This document shows positions 1 to 8,853 of a stretch of DNA of 64,000 nucleotides, one piece after another. How positions within the stretch are numbered: position 1 is the first letter of the stretch; each line of letters begins with the position of its first letter. Both the position numbers and the translations under genes were made by a program. The DNA lies in NCBI RefSeq assembly GCF_014268445.2, contig NZ_CP077089.1:5727001-5791000 (forward strand), in the 5' to 3' direction. The notes beneath the pieces are model-generated. The model was not told the DNA's origin and did no database searches. It was given only the letters and a program-made list of their open reading frames with translations. The stretch is from Pseudomonas tensinigenes. GTDB lineage: Bacteria; Pseudomonadota; Gammaproteobacteria; Pseudomonadales; Pseudomonadaceae.

Positions 1-340
<340 letters not shown>

Positions 341-1381
341 ATGGACTATCGCCAGCTAGGCCGTACCGACCTGAACGTGAGTGCAATCTGCCTCGGCACC
401 ATGACCTGGGGCGAGCAAAACACTGAAGCTGAAGCCTTCGCCCAGATCGGACGGGCCAAAGAAGCGGGGATCAATTTCATCGACACCGCCGAGATGTACC
501 CGGTGCCGCCGAAAGCCGAAACCTATGCCACCACCGAGCGCTATATCGGCAATTACTTCAAAAGTCGCGGCGACCGGGCCGACTGGATCCTCGCCAGCAA
601 GATCGCCGGCCCCGGCAACACCATCGACTACATCCGCGACAAAAACCTGCGCCACAACCGCCAGCACATTACCGCCGCGGTGGACGCCAGCCTCGAACGC
701 CTGCAGACCGACTACATCGATCTGTATCAACTGCACTGGCCGGAGCGCAGCACCAACTTTTTCGGACAGCTGGGCTACAAACACAAGATCGAAGCCAACC
801 TGACGCCGCTGGAAGACACCCTCGAAGCGCTCGACGAGCAGGTGAAGGCCGGCAAGATCCGTCACATCGGCCTGTCCAACGAAACCCCGTGGGGCACCAT
901 GCGTTTTCTGGCGCTGGCCGAAGCCCGTGGCTGGCCGCGTGCCGTGTCGATCCAGAACCCGTACAACCTGCTCAACCGCAGTTTTGAAGTCGGCCTGGCG
1001 GAAATCGCCATCCGCGAACAGTGCGGCCTGCTGGCCTATTCGCCGCTGGCGTTTGGTTTCCTCTCAGGCAAGTACGAGGGCGGCGCCCGCCCACCGAAAG
1101 GTCGCCTGAGCCTCTACAGCCGCTTCAGCCGCTATTTCAATGCGCAGTCGGAAGCAGCGTGCAGCCGTTATGTGGCGCTGGCCCGTGAACATGGTCTGGA
1201 TCCGGCGCAAATGGCGCTGTCGTTTGTCACGCAGCAACCGTTTGTCACCAGCAACATCATTGGGGCGACGACGCTTGAGCAACTGGACAGCAACATCGCC
1301 AGCTTCGATCTGAAGCTTTCCGATGAGGTGCTGGCTGGGATTGAGGCGATTCACAAGGATCACCCGAACCCAGCGCCTTGA
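341..1381 (+). CDS. tas: NADP(H)-dependent aldo-keto reductase, Tas family
   Basis: This 346-residue TIM-barrel oxidoreductase matches E. coli Tas in length and in blocks along its whole length: LGTMTWGEQN near residue 20, the catalytic-Tyr segment DTAEMYPVPP, YIDLYQLHW, IQNPYNLLNRSFEVGLAE, and the NADP-binding ending IIGATTLEQLDSNI. The family reduces aldehydes and ketones with NADPH; the natural substrate is unknown. The start at 341 is chosen over an upstream in-frame start at 287 because AAGGAG lies 6 bases before it and the product then begins like Tas. Its neighbours, rplM and an acyl-CoA dehydrogenase, give no functional hint. Confidence 0.9.
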   Translation: MDYRQLGRTDLNVSAICLGTMTWGEQNTEAEAFAQIGRAKEAGINFIDTAEMYPVPPKAETYATTERYIGNYFKSRGDRADWILASKIAGPGNTIDYIRDKNLRHNRQHITAAVDASLERLQTDYIDLYQLHWPERSTNFFGQLGYKHKIEANLTPLEDTLEALDEQVKAGKIRHIGLSNETPWGTMRFLALAEARGWPRAVSIQNPYNLLNRSFEVGLAEIAIREQCGLLAYSPLAFGFLSGKYEGGARPPKGRLSLYSRFSRYFNAQSEAACSRYVALAREHGLDPAQMALSFVTQQPFVTSNIIGATTLEQLDSNIASFDLKLSDEVLAGIEAIHKDHPNPAP

Positions 1382-1396
1382 TCGACCGCTAAAAGC

Positions 1397-1460
1397 TTCG
1401 CGAGCAGGCTCGCTCCCACAGGTACAGCGTGATCCTTGTGGGAGCGAGCCTGCTCGCGAA
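1397..1460. repeat. REP-type hairpin pair, GCGAGCAGGCTCGC family
   Basis: Two copies of a unit reading TTCGCGAGCAGGCTCGCTCC lie in opposite orientation around a short loop, forming a long hairpin (REPIN-like). The same family recurs at about 3847, 7857, 25265, 40203, 42981, 46401 and 55350, always between genes. Confidence 0.9.
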
Positions 1461-1487
1461 GAGGCCGATCAGAGCACCACCAAAGCG

Positions 1488-1538
1488 GAACGCGGAGCGT
1501 CCCAGGCGGCATTCCCACGCAGAGCGTGGGAACGATCA
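1488..1538. repeat. Half-copy of the GTGGGAACGATC hairpin repeat
   Basis: A second repeat family: an outer arm ending GCAGAGCGTGGGAACGATC and an inner GAACGCGGAGCGTCCC segment. It equals the right half of the full inverted repeat at 28945-29049 and abuts the stop codon of the acyl-CoA dehydrogenase gene. Confidence 0.8.
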
Positions 1539-2675
1539 TCAAAGCGACCGCGCAATGATCTCCTTCATGATTTCATTGGTGCCGGCATAGATCCGTTGCA
1601 CCCGCGCATCCGCCCACGCCCGGGCCACCGGGTATTCCCACATGAAGCCGTAGCCACCATGCAACTGCACGCACTCGTCGAGCACCTTGCATTGCAGGTC
1701 GGTGCCCCAGTACTTGGCCATCGCCGCCGTCGGCACGTCGAGCTTGCCTTGCAGATGCAACTCAAGACAGCGATCAACGAACACACGACCGATCTGAATT
1801 TCCGTGGCCATTTCCGCCAGTTTGAAGCGGGTATTCTGGAAGTCCGCGATCGCCTTGCCGAATGCCTTGCGATCACGGGTGTAATCGATTGTCCATTGCA
1901 ACGCTGCTTCTGCCGAAGCCAGGCCACCAATCGCCACGGTCAGGCGCTCTTGCGGCAATTCCTGCATCAGATAAGCGAACCCCGCCCCGGCCTGCCCCAG
2001 TAAATTTTCCTTCGGCACGCGTACGTCCTGGAAGAACAATTCCGACGTGTCCTGCGCCTTCATGCCGACCTTCTCCAGGCGCTTGCCCTTGTCGAAGCCC
2101 GGCGTATTCGCTTCGACCAGAAACAGACTGGTGCCCTTGGCCCCGGCCTTCGGATCGGTCTTGGCAACAACGATCACCAGGTCCGCGAGAAAGCCGTTGG
2201 TAATGAAGGTTTTCGAGCCGTTGATCACATATTCGTCACCGTCCAGCACGGCGGTGGTCTTGACGCCCTGCAGATCGGAACCCGCGCCGGGCTCAGTCAT
2301 GGCGATGGCCGTGACCATCTCGCCCGAAACCAGTTTCGGCAGGTATTTGTGCTTCAGCGCCTCGCTGCCGTAATGCAGGATGTACGGCGCGACAATGTCC
2401 GAATGCAGCGAGAAGCCGATGCCGGTCAGGCCCAGTCGCCCGACCTCTTCGATCACGACCGCGCTGTAGAGAAAGTCCGCCCCCAGCCCGCCATATTCTT
2501 CCGGCAGGTGCGAGCAGAGCATCCCCGCCTCCCCCGCCTTGTTCCACAGTTTGCGGTCGATATGGCCTTGTTTCTCCCATTGCGCATGGAACGGCACGGC
2601 CTCTTTTTCGAGGAAGGTTCGTACGCTGTCGCGGAACAATTCGTGCTCGGAGCTGAACAAGGTTCTGGGGATCAT
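1539..2675 (-). CDS. Acyl-CoA dehydrogenase (LCAD/IVD-like catalytic base position)
   Basis: This 378-residue flavoprotein has the full fold: N-terminal helices, the FAD/substrate middle domain (AMTEPGAGSDLQGVKTTA near 125-142, FITNGFLADL), and a C-terminal helical domain (QLHGGYGFMWEYP, IYAGTNEIMKEII). It catalyses alpha,beta-dehydrogenation of an acyl-CoA and passes electrons to ETF. The residue before GTNE is Ala, where short- and medium-chain enzymes carry the catalytic Glu. The base is instead likely Glu243 in LPQERL, as in long-chain and isovaleryl-CoA dehydrogenases. It is divergent from a GlxA-type regulator at 2827, a possible controller. Chain-length specificity cannot be read from sequence. 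Confidence 0.9.
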   Translation of the reverse strand: MIPRTLFSSEHELFRDSVRTFLEKEAVPFHAQWEKQGHIDRKLWNKAGEAGMLCSHLPEEYGGLGADFLYSAVVIEEVGRLGLTGIGFSLHSDIVAPYILHYGSEALKHKYLPKLVSGEMVTAIAMTEPGAGSDLQGVKTTAVLDGDEYVINGSKTFITNGFLADLVIVVAKTDPKAGAKGTSLFLVEANTPGFDKGKRLEKVGMKAQDTSELFFQDVRVPKENLLGQAGAGFAYLMQELPQERLTVAIGGLASAEAALQWTIDYTRDRKAFGKAIADFQNTRFKLAEMATEIQIGRVFVDRCLELHLQGKLDVPTAAMAKYWGTDLQCKVLDECVQLHGGYGFMWEYPVARAWADARVQRIYAGTNEIMKEIIARSL

Positions 2676-2826
2676 GCGGCACCTTTCTTTGTTGTTGGAG
2701 TGAGATGACCTTCAGAGACTAAGCCTCCCTTCTGACACAGGACACTGGACACATCCGACAAAAAATAAGACGATCCAGCCGTCTGGTGACCACTTTCCCT
2801 TATAAAAACAAAACAAAAGTTGAATT

Positions 2827-3822
2827 ATGTCCAAGCAAGTCTCCACGCCCTTGCGGCGCGTCAGCATCCTGGCAATCGACCGGGTTTTCGCCTCCACTCT
2901 CATGCAAGCCAAGGATTTCTTCCATCTGGCCAGCCTGCGTTATGGCAAACAACTGGGCCACGGCCTGACACCGGCGTTTGAAACGCGCCTGGTCAGCCCC
3001 GACGGCAAACCGGTGAACAGCTTCAGTGACGTCGTGATGCCGGTCGACGGCGGTCTGGAAAACGCCGATGTCATTATCCTCCCGGCGTTCTGGGACGATT
3101 TCGACACGCTGTGCGGCCGTTACCCCCAAGTGTTGCCGTGGCTGCGTGAACAGCACGCCCGTGGCGCGGTGTTGTGCGGTGAAGCCACCGGGGTGTTCTG
3201 GCTGGCCGAGGCCGGCCTGCTCAACGGCAAGGAAGCGACCACTTACTGGCGCTTCTTCAATGCCTTCGCCGAGCGCTTTCCCAAGGTCTATCTCAATCAG
3301 GACAAGCACCTGACCGATGCCGACAATTTGTATTGCGCTGGCGGCACCACGTCAGCCTGCGACCTGTACATCTACTTGATCGAGCGTTTCTGTGGGGCCA
3401 ACGTCGCGCAAGCGGTGGCTCGCGATATTCTCTATGAAGTGCAGCGCAGCTATGCGCCGGGGCGTATCGGGTTCGGTGGGCAAAAGCTGCACCAGGACGT
3501 GATCATCCTGCAGATCCAGCACTGGCTCGAAGAGCATTTCGCCGACAAGTTCCGCTTCGAAGATGTCGCACGCGAGCATGGCATGAGCATCCGCAATTTC
3601 ATGCGGCGCTTCCAGACCGCCACCGGTGACAAGCCACTGCATTACTTGCAACGGCTGCGTATCGAGACGGCGAAAGGCTTGCTGTCCGGCAGCCGCAAGA
3701 GCATCAAGACCATCAGTTATGAGGTCGGTTACGACGATGCGAGCTTCTTTGCGCGGTTGTTCCGTCAGCATACGGAGCTGTCGCCGAACCAGTATCGGCA
3801 GCAGTTTCAGCAGGCTGCATAA
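2827..3822 (+). CDS. GlxA-family transcriptional regulator (DJ-1/PfpI plus AraC HTH)
   Basis: The 331-residue protein has an N-terminal class I glutamine amidotransferase-like (DJ-1/PfpI) domain, about residues 10-190, with the elbow Cys in GAVLCGEATGVFWLAE, and a C-terminal AraC-type double helix-turn-helix, about 225-325 (FEDVAREHGMSIRNFMRRF, then KTISYEVGYDDASFFARLF). Members of this family respond to small nitrogenous or amino-acid-related metabolites. The gene is divergent from the acyl-CoA dehydrogenase and may regulate it. No effector can be inferred. Confidence 0.9.
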   Translation: MSKQVSTPLRRVSILAIDRVFASTLMQAKDFFHLASLRYGKQLGHGLTPAFETRLVSPDGKPVNSFSDVVMPVDGGLENADVIILPAFWDDFDTLCGRYPQVLPWLREQHARGAVLCGEATGVFWLAEAGLLNGKEATTYWRFFNAFAERFPKVYLNQDKHLTDADNLYCAGGTTSACDLYIYLIERFCGANVAQAVARDILYEVQRSYAPGRIGFGGQKLHQDVIILQIQHWLEEHFADKFRFEDVAREHGMSIRNFMRRFQTATGDKPLHYLQRLRIETAKGLLSGSRKSIKTISYEVGYDDASFFARLFRQHTELSPNQYRQQFQQAA

Positions 3823-3846
3823 TTTTCCTGCAACAGCGCAATTCAA

Positions 3847-3940
3847 TGTGGGAGCGAGCCTGCTCGCGAATTCGGTTTCACATTCAACAAAATTGTTGGC
3901 TGACACACCGCCTTCGCGAGCAGGCTCGCTCCCACAGGGG
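3847..3940. repeat. REP-type hairpin pair, GCGAGCAGGCTCGC family
   Basis: Two inverted TGTGGGAGCGAGCCTGCTCG units separated by a loop of about 40 bases containing TTTCACATTCAACA. This loop text resembles that of the element at 40203-40298. Confidence 0.9.
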
Positions 3941-3954
3941 AAATCAGTGCCAAT

Positions 3955-3984
3955 AAAAAGGGCCTGCAATTGCAGGCCCTTTTT
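3955..3984. terminator. Bidirectional rho-independent terminator
   Basis: Perfect stem GGCCTGCAATTGCAGGCC flanked by an A-run on the left and a T-run on the right. It can end both the glxA-type gene (plus) and zapE (minus), which converge here. Confidence 0.9.
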
Positions 3985-3999
3985 CTTTGCCGATTCTGT

Positions 4000-5094
4000 T
4001 TAAGGCTTGTGCGCCCGCGACAGGAATTCGTGCGATTGCATCTCCAGCAAACGACTCAGCGTGCGCTGGAATTCGAAGTTCAGACGGCCGCCGGTGTACA
4101 GATCCTTCAGCTCGACTTCAGCCGAAATGATCAGCTTCACGTTACGGTCGTAGAACTCGTCGACCATGTTGATGAAGCGGCGGGCAATGTCGTCGGTGGT
4201 GACGCTCATCTGCTCGACACCGCTGAGCAGCACGGCGTGGAAGATCTTGCCCAGCTCGATATAGTCGTTCTGGCTACGCGGGCCGTCGCACAGTTCGCGG
4301 AAGTCGAACCAGGCCACGTCATCGCAAGTCCGCAGGGCACGGATTTCGCGGTTCTCGATCATCAGTACATCGTTCTCGACCGCGGCAGTGCATTCCGGCG
4401 TCAGTGCCTTGAAGCTCTTGCGCAGGCTTTCGTGAGCGGCTTCGTCGAGCGGATAGTGGAACAGTTCCGCTTGTTCGAGGTGACGCAGACGGTAGTCGAC
4501 GCCGCTGTCGACGTTGACGATCTCGGTGTTCTGCTTGATCAGCGCAATCGCCGGCAGGAAGCGCGCACGTTGCAGACCGTCCTTGTACAGACCGTCCGGA
4601 ACGATGTTCGAGGTCGCGACCAGGGTCACGCCGTTCTTGAACAGTTCTTCCATCAGCGTGCCGAGGATCATCGCGTCGGTGATGTCGGAGACGAAGAACT
4701 CATCGAAGCAGATTACCCGCGACTCGGTCGCGAAGCGCTTGGCGATGATGGTCAGCGGGTTTTTTTCGCCGCCGAGGGTTTTCATTTCTTCGTGCACGCG
4801 CTTCATGAAGCGGTGGAAGTGGGTGCGGGTCTTTTCCTTGAACGGCAGCGCTTCGAAGAAGGTGTCGACCAGGTAAGTCTTGCCGCGACCTACGCCGCCC
4901 CAGAAATACAGGCCCTTGACCGGCGCCTGATCTTTTTTGCCGAACAGCTTGCTCAGCAGACCCGGCTTGTTCTGATCGGCGGCGATCAGATCCTCGTACA
5001 GACGCTGCAAATGACGCACAGCAGTTTCCTGCGCGGCGTCATGGAAGAAGTCCGGGCGTTTCAGATCAGCTTGGTATCGTTCTAGGGGCGTCAT
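4000..5094 (-). CDS. zapE: Cell division protein ZapE (AFG1-like ATPase)
   Basis: This 364-residue P-loop ATPase has Walker A GGVGRGKT at 66-73 and Walker B CFDEFF at 129-134, followed by SDITDAMILGTL and the sensor-like ATSNIVPDGLYKDGLQR. ZapE associates with the Z-ring and modulates FtsZ polymer stability during late division. Length and motifs are typical of the family. It lies downstream of trpS on the same strand, but a terminator-like hairpin separates the two. Confidence 0.92.
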   Translation of the reverse strand: MTPLERYQADLKRPDFFHDAAQETAVRHLQRLYEDLIAADQNKPGLLSKLFGKKDQAPVKGLYFWGGVGRGKTYLVDTFFEALPFKEKTRTHFHRFMKRVHEEMKTLGGEKNPLTIIAKRFATESRVICFDEFFVSDITDAMILGTLMEELFKNGVTLVATSNIVPDGLYKDGLQRARFLPAIALIKQNTEIVNVDSGVDYRLRHLEQAELFHYPLDEAAHESLRKSFKALTPECTAAVENDVLMIENREIRALRTCDDVAWFDFRELCDGPRSQNDYIELGKIFHAVLLSGVEQMSVTTDDIARRFINMVDEFYDRNVKLIISAEVELKDLYTGGRLNFEFQRTLSRLLEMQSHEFLSRAHKP

Positions 5095-5113
5095 AATTCG
5101 TTAGCAAGGCAAC

Positions 5114-5143
5114 AAAAACGGGCCGTCACTGTAGCGACGGCCC
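5114..5143 (-). terminator. Rho-independent terminator after trpS
   Basis: On the minus strand, GGGCCGTC pairs with GACGGCCC around an 8-base loop, followed by GTTTTTG. It ends the trpS transcript before zapE. Confidence 0.75.
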
Positions 5144-5184
5144 GGGGGAATGGCAATCGGCCCTTGGTCGGACCGTGCCGCCGA

Positions 5185-6540
5185 TTAGTCCTGAACCGGG
5201 GTCAGCGCAACGCGCAGCGCCTCGATGGCCGCGTCCCGCGCAGCAGCATCGGCGAACGCCGGGCTGTCGCCAACGCACTCGCCTTCCAGCCACACGCTGA
5301 AGCTCAGGTCTTCACTGCGCACGTCCAGTGGCTGGCCAGATTGCAGTTGCTTGGTCACCTGGCCTGCGGTTTTGCCATCGGCGAAGTTACGCGACAGCAG
5401 CAGTTGCTCGCCATCAGCTGCCAGCAGACGGAAGCGGAAGCTGCCGTCGTCTTCACGGAAGCTGACGAAACGCGCGGCTTTCGCGGCTTTCTTCTTGGTC
5501 GTCGCGGCAACCTGAACCTGATTGACGAAAGAGCGCAGGCCAACGGCTTCGCGCAGTTCGTTGAGGAACGGCGTTGCCACGGCACGAGCCTTCTTGGCGC
5601 CGATCTGCAGGATGTCTTCCAGATCCGCCGGACGCTCGATCAACTGGTGATACTTGTCGCGCGCTTCGCCGAGATCGTTGTCGAGCAGCTGGAACAGACG
5701 GTTCTTCGCCTCGCCCCAACCCAGACCGCCCAACAGTTCGCTGCGGAATTCGTCAGCCTGCGCCGGGGTCGCGAACGCCTGGAACAGGGTGAACAGGTGC
5801 GAGTTGTCCGGATCCTTGGCTTCGCCTGGCGCTTTGGAGTCGGTGACGATCCGCGAGATCGCGTCCTTCATTTCCTTGGCGCTGGAGAACAACGGAATGG
5901 TGTTGTCGTAGCTCTTCGACATCTTGCGACCGTCGAGGCCTGGCAACGTCGCCACGCTTTCTTCGATCAGCGCTTCGGGCATGGTGAAGAATTCTTTGCC
6001 CTGCCCGAACAGGTGGTTGAAGCGCTGGCCGATGTCGCGGGCCATTTCCACGTGCTGGATCTGGTCGCGACCGACCGGCACCTTATGCGCGTTGAACATC
6101 AGGATGTCTGCGGCCATCAGCACCGGGTAGCTGTAGAGGCCCATGGTGATGCCGGCATCCGGGTCTTCACCGGTTTCGACGTTCTTGTCCACCGACGCCT
6201 TGTAAGCGTGCGCACGGTTGAGCAGGCCCTTGGCCGCGACGCAGGTCAGCAGCCAGGTCAGCTCAGGGATTTCCGGGATGTCGGACTGGCGGTAGAAGGT
6301 CACGCGGTCGACATCGAGGCCACCGGCCAGCCAGGTCGCAGCGATTTCCAGACGCGAGCGCTGGATGCGCAGCGGGTCATCGCATTTGATCAAGGCGTGG
6401 TAGTCGGCCAGGAAATAGAACGAATCGGCATTGCTGTCGCGGCTGGCGAGGATCGCCGGGCGGATGGCGCCGGCGTAGTTGCCCAGGTGCGGCGTGCCGG
6501 TGGTGGTGATGCCGGTGAGGATACGGGTACGGTTCGTCAT
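5185..6540 (-). CDS. trpS: Tryptophan--tRNA ligase
   Basis: A class I aminoacyl-tRNA synthetase that activates tryptophan with ATP and charges tRNA-Trp. The first signature is TGTPHLGNYAGA (HIGH equivalent, residues 18-21) and the second is KMSKS (206-210). At 451 residues it exceeds E. coli TrpS (334) by a C-terminal extension of about 115 residues. Such long forms are usual in Pseudomonas. The start at 6540 (MTNRTRILTG) is preferred over an in-frame Met eight codons upstream because it gives the canonical N-terminus. The alpha/beta hydrolase gene lies just upstream on the same strand. Confidence 0.95.
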   Translation of the reverse strand: MTNRTRILTGITTTGTPHLGNYAGAIRPAILASRDSNADSFYFLADYHALIKCDDPLRIQRSRLEIAATWLAGGLDVDRVTFYRQSDIPEIPELTWLLTCVAAKGLLNRAHAYKASVDKNVETGEDPDAGITMGLYSYPVLMAADILMFNAHKVPVGRDQIQHVEMARDIGQRFNHLFGQGKEFFTMPEALIEESVATLPGLDGRKMSKSYDNTIPLFSSAKEMKDAISRIVTDSKAPGEAKDPDNSHLFTLFQAFATPAQADEFRSELLGGLGWGEAKNRLFQLLDNDLGEARDKYHQLIERPADLEDILQIGAKKARAVATPFLNELREAVGLRSFVNQVQVAATTKKKAAKAARFVSFREDDGSFRFRLLAADGEQLLLSRNFADGKTAGQVTKQLQSGQPLDVRSEDLSFSVWLEGECVGDSPAFADAAARDAAIEALRVALTPVQD

Positions 6541-6564
6541 GGGTAATCGCTTGTCAGACTGCAA

Positions 6565-7194
6565 TCAATTCGAGAGACGCGGCAGGATCAGATCCTTGAG
6601 ATCGGTCAGCTTGCCATGAAAAAAGTGTCCGCATTCTGCCACTTTCAGCAGCTCATGGGGGCGCTGGAGTTTTTCCGACCAGTCGTAAACCAGTTGCGGA
6701 TCGATGACTTCGTCGGTTTCCGGCTGGATCACCGTAAGTTCGCCCTGTTGCGGCAGTTGATCCTGCTCGCCCAAGCGCATCACCGCCGGGGCGACCATGA
6801 ACAGGTGCTTGAGCTGCACGCCTTGGGCTTCGAGACGGCCGCCGAGACTTGCTGCAACAAATCCGCCGAAGGAGAAACCGAACAGGGTCAGTGGCAGATC
6901 CGGGTGTTTTTCACGCAGCCATGCAGCGGCAGCCAGAGCATCGTCGACCTCGCCGGTGCCCATGTCGTGCGAACCTTCGCTGGCACCAACGCCGCGATAG
7001 TTGAAGCGCAAGGTGATCAGGCCCGCGTCGCGCGCGGTGCGCTGCAGGGTCGAGACGACCTTGTTGAGCATGGTGCCGCCCTGCACCGGGTTCGGATGAC
7101 AGATCAGCGCGATGCCGCGCGGCTGCTCGTTGTCGAGGTACAAAGCTTCGATTTGGCCGACTGGGCCATCAATCACTACAGGGGTTTCACGCAT
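6565..7194 (-). CDS. Alpha/beta hydrolase (small dienelactone-hydrolase/YsgA-like group)
   Basis: A serine hydrolase of about 209 residues with oxyanion segment CHPNPVQGGTM, nucleophile elbow GFSFGGFVAA (Ser), an acidic residue in IQPETDEVIDP, and catalytic His in AECGHFFHGKLTDL. The substrate is unknown. The start is uncertain. ATG at 7194 gives MRETPVVIDG, but the better spaced GGAG lies before an in-frame TTG two codons upstream. A longer frame to 7347 would overlap the divergent zapG gene and is unlikely. It may be cotranscribed with trpS, 24 bases downstream. Confidence 0.82.
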   Translation of the reverse strand: MRETPVVIDGPVGQIEALYLDNEQPRGIALICHPNPVQGGTMLNKVVSTLQRTARDAGLITLRFNYRGVGASEGSHDMGTGEVDDALAAAAWLREKHPDLPLTLFGFSFGGFVAASLGGRLEAQGVQLKHLFMVAPAVMRLGEQDQLPQQGELTVIQPETDEVIDPQLVYDWSEKLQRPHELLKVAECGHFFHGKLTDLKDLILPRLSN

Positions 7195-7338
7195 CAGCAA
7201 GGAAGGAACTCCGTGACCTCGAATCGGGTCGACTCGTCTAGCAAATTGTCTGTGCCAATCTATTGCGAGTGAATCGCGGTATACAGCGCAGGTTCGAGCC
7301 GTTAACGTAAAGCAAAGCCGTTTATAGAGGAAGGACTC

Positions 7339-7773
7339 GTGGAACACTCGCTCTTAGTTTGGTTGTTACCGACTCTTGCCCTGGTTGTAGGTGTCGCCAT
7401 TGGATTCCTGATCGCGCGCGTTGCGCCGAACGCCGCGCCGAGCCGTACGCAGCGTCAACTGGATGATATCCAGGAGCGTTTCGACAGTTATCAAAACGAG
7501 GTGGTCACCCACTTCAACAGCACCGCGATGCTGGTCAAGAAGCTGACCCAGAGCTATCAGGAAGTGCAGGATCATCTCGCCGAGGGCGCCAATCGTCTGG
7601 CCCTGGACGAGCAGACCCGCCAGCGCCTGATCGCTGCCCTGCACGCCGACGCGGCAGTCGCGCCACGCGAACGCCTGACGCCACCGCGCGATCAGGAGCC
7701 GCCGCGCGACTACGCACCGAAGACCCCGAACTCGCCGGGCATGCTCGATGAGCATTACGGGTTGAAGAAGTAA
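7339..7773 (+). CDS. zapG: YhcB/ZapG family inner-membrane protein (DUF1043)
   Basis: The 144-residue protein has one N-terminal transmembrane helix (about 5-26, LLPTLALVVGVAIGFLIARV), a cytoplasmic coiled coil (about 35-80, RQLDDIQERFDSYQNEVVTHFNST), and a Pro-rich tail with SPGMLDEHYGL. E. coli YhcB/ZapG contributes to cell division and envelope balance. AGGAAGGACTC upstream supports the start. A strong terminator follows. Confidence 0.88.
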   Translation: MEHSLLVWLLPTLALVVGVAIGFLIARVAPNAAPSRTQRQLDDIQERFDSYQNEVVTHFNSTAMLVKKLTQSYQEVQDHLAEGANRLALDEQTRQRLIAALHADAAVAPRERLTPPRDQEPPRDYAPKTPNSPGMLDEHYGLKK

Positions 7774-7791
7774 TCAGTCTTCGCTGCAAAC

Positions 7792-7830
7792 AAAAAGCCC
7801 CCGGACACTGATGTGTCCGGGGGCTTTTTT
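7792..7830 (+). terminator. Rho-independent terminator after zapG
   Basis: Stem AGCCCCCGGACAC with its complement GTGTCCGGGGGCT, followed by a run of six T. The left A-run could also make it act on the opposite strand. Confidence 0.92.
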
Positions 7831-7856
7831 GTGTCTGTAATCTTCGGTGTTTGTAG

Positions 7857-7935
7857 CGGCCCCTTCGCGAGCAGGCTCGCTCCCACAGGGGAATGCATTT
7901 CAAATGTGGGAGCGAGCCTGCTCGCGAAGGGGCCG
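7857..7935. repeat. REP-type hairpin pair with extended outer stem
   Basis: Here the palindrome extends beyond the core on both sides (CGGCCCCTTCGCGAG mirrored by CTCGCGAAGGGGCCG), giving one of the most complete inverted repeats of the family in the window. Confidence 0.9.
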
Positions 7936-7948
7936 GCACAGGCCAGAC

Positions 7949-7980
7949 AAAAAAATGCCCGATCACAGGACCGGGCATTT
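7949..7980 (-). terminator. Terminator of the OmpA-family lipoprotein gene
   Basis: On the minus strand AAATGCCCGGTCC pairs with GATCGGGCATTT and is followed by a run of T, 18 bases past the stop codon of the downstream-facing gene. Confidence 0.85.
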
Positions 7981-7998
7981 CTTCATTCAGGCAAGCGC

Positions 7999-8736
7999 TT
8001 ACGGATACTGCTGAACCGTACCCGGCTGCTGTTGCTGCTGACCACCATACTGCTGACCCGGAATCGCCTTCAGGTTAACTTCAACGCGACGGTTCTGCGC
8101 CCGGCCATTCACGTCACCGTTGCTGGCAATCGGGTTATCCGGACCGGCGCCACGGGCCGACAGGTTGGCACCGCTGACACCTTGCGAAGTCAGGTAGGTC
8201 GCCACGCTCTGCGCACGTCGTTGCGACAGGTCCATGTTGTGCTGGCGGCTGCCCGTGCTGTCGGTGTAGCCAACGATTTCGATCTGGTTCTGGCTGAACT
8301 CCTTCAACGAGCCCGCGAGGTTGTTCAGCGGCTGGTAGAAGCTGGAGGCAATGTTCGCCGAATCGGTAGCGAATGTGATGTTGCCTGGCATGATCAGCTT
8401 GATCTGATCGCCCTGGCGCTGCACTTCAACGCCAGTGTTGGCCATGCTCGCGCGCAGTTTCTTTTCCTGCTGATCGGCGTAGTAACCGTAACCGGCAGCG
8501 GACGCACCCACCACGGCGGCACCAATCAAGGCACCTTTACCGCGGTTGTTGTGGTCGATGGCAGCACCGGCCAGCGCACCGGCCAGAGCACCGAGGCCAC
8601 CGTACTTGGCGGTTTTGCTCATGCCTTGCGAGCCACCGTCGGCCTGGCCCTGATTGTCATACGGGTTGGGCGAGGCGCAGCCGGACAGCAAGGCCACGGC
8701 AGTAGCGACAATAATCAAACGACGCTTGGTGAACAT
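7999..8736 (-). CDS. OmpA-family outer-membrane lipoprotein (YiaD-like)
   Basis: This 245-residue lipoprotein has a signal peptide with lipobox LSGC (Cys20), a Gly-zipper segment (about 45-85, GGLGALAGALAGAAIDHN and GAAVVGASAAGYGYY), and a C-terminal OmpA peptidoglycan-binding domain (about 105-215) with the signature IEIVGYTDSTGSRQHNMDLS and RAQSVATYL. A Gln-rich tail follows. It likely sits in the outer membrane and binds peptidoglycan. AGGAGCT 4-10 bases before 8736 fixes the start; the frame continues upstream but without such a site. Confidence 0.92.
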   Translation of the reverse strand: MFTKRRLIIVATAVALLSGCASPNPYDNQGQADGGSQGMSKTAKYGGLGALAGALAGAAIDHNNRGKGALIGAAVVGASAAGYGYYADQQEKKLRASMANTGVEVQRQGDQIKLIMPGNITFATDSANIASSFYQPLNNLAGSLKEFSQNQIEIVGYTDSTGSRQHNMDLSQRRAQSVATYLTSQGVSGANLSARGAGPDNPIASNGDVNGRAQNRRVEVNLKAIPGQQYGGQQQQQPGTVQQYP

Positions 8737-8853
8737 GGAGAGCTCCTGGTTTTTCGCATTCGGTGGTGCAGCGGTCACTGGGTTAATGGACCTGCGCGGG
8801 CGTTTGATCATGACAATGCACAAAAATTCCGCCGGGCACTCGTGACAAAATAT

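Noticed and set aside
1397..1460. CRISPR array from repeated GCGAGCAGGCTCGC units
   Set aside because: The units are dispersed inverted pairs between unrelated genes, not direct repeats with regular spacers; no cas genes.
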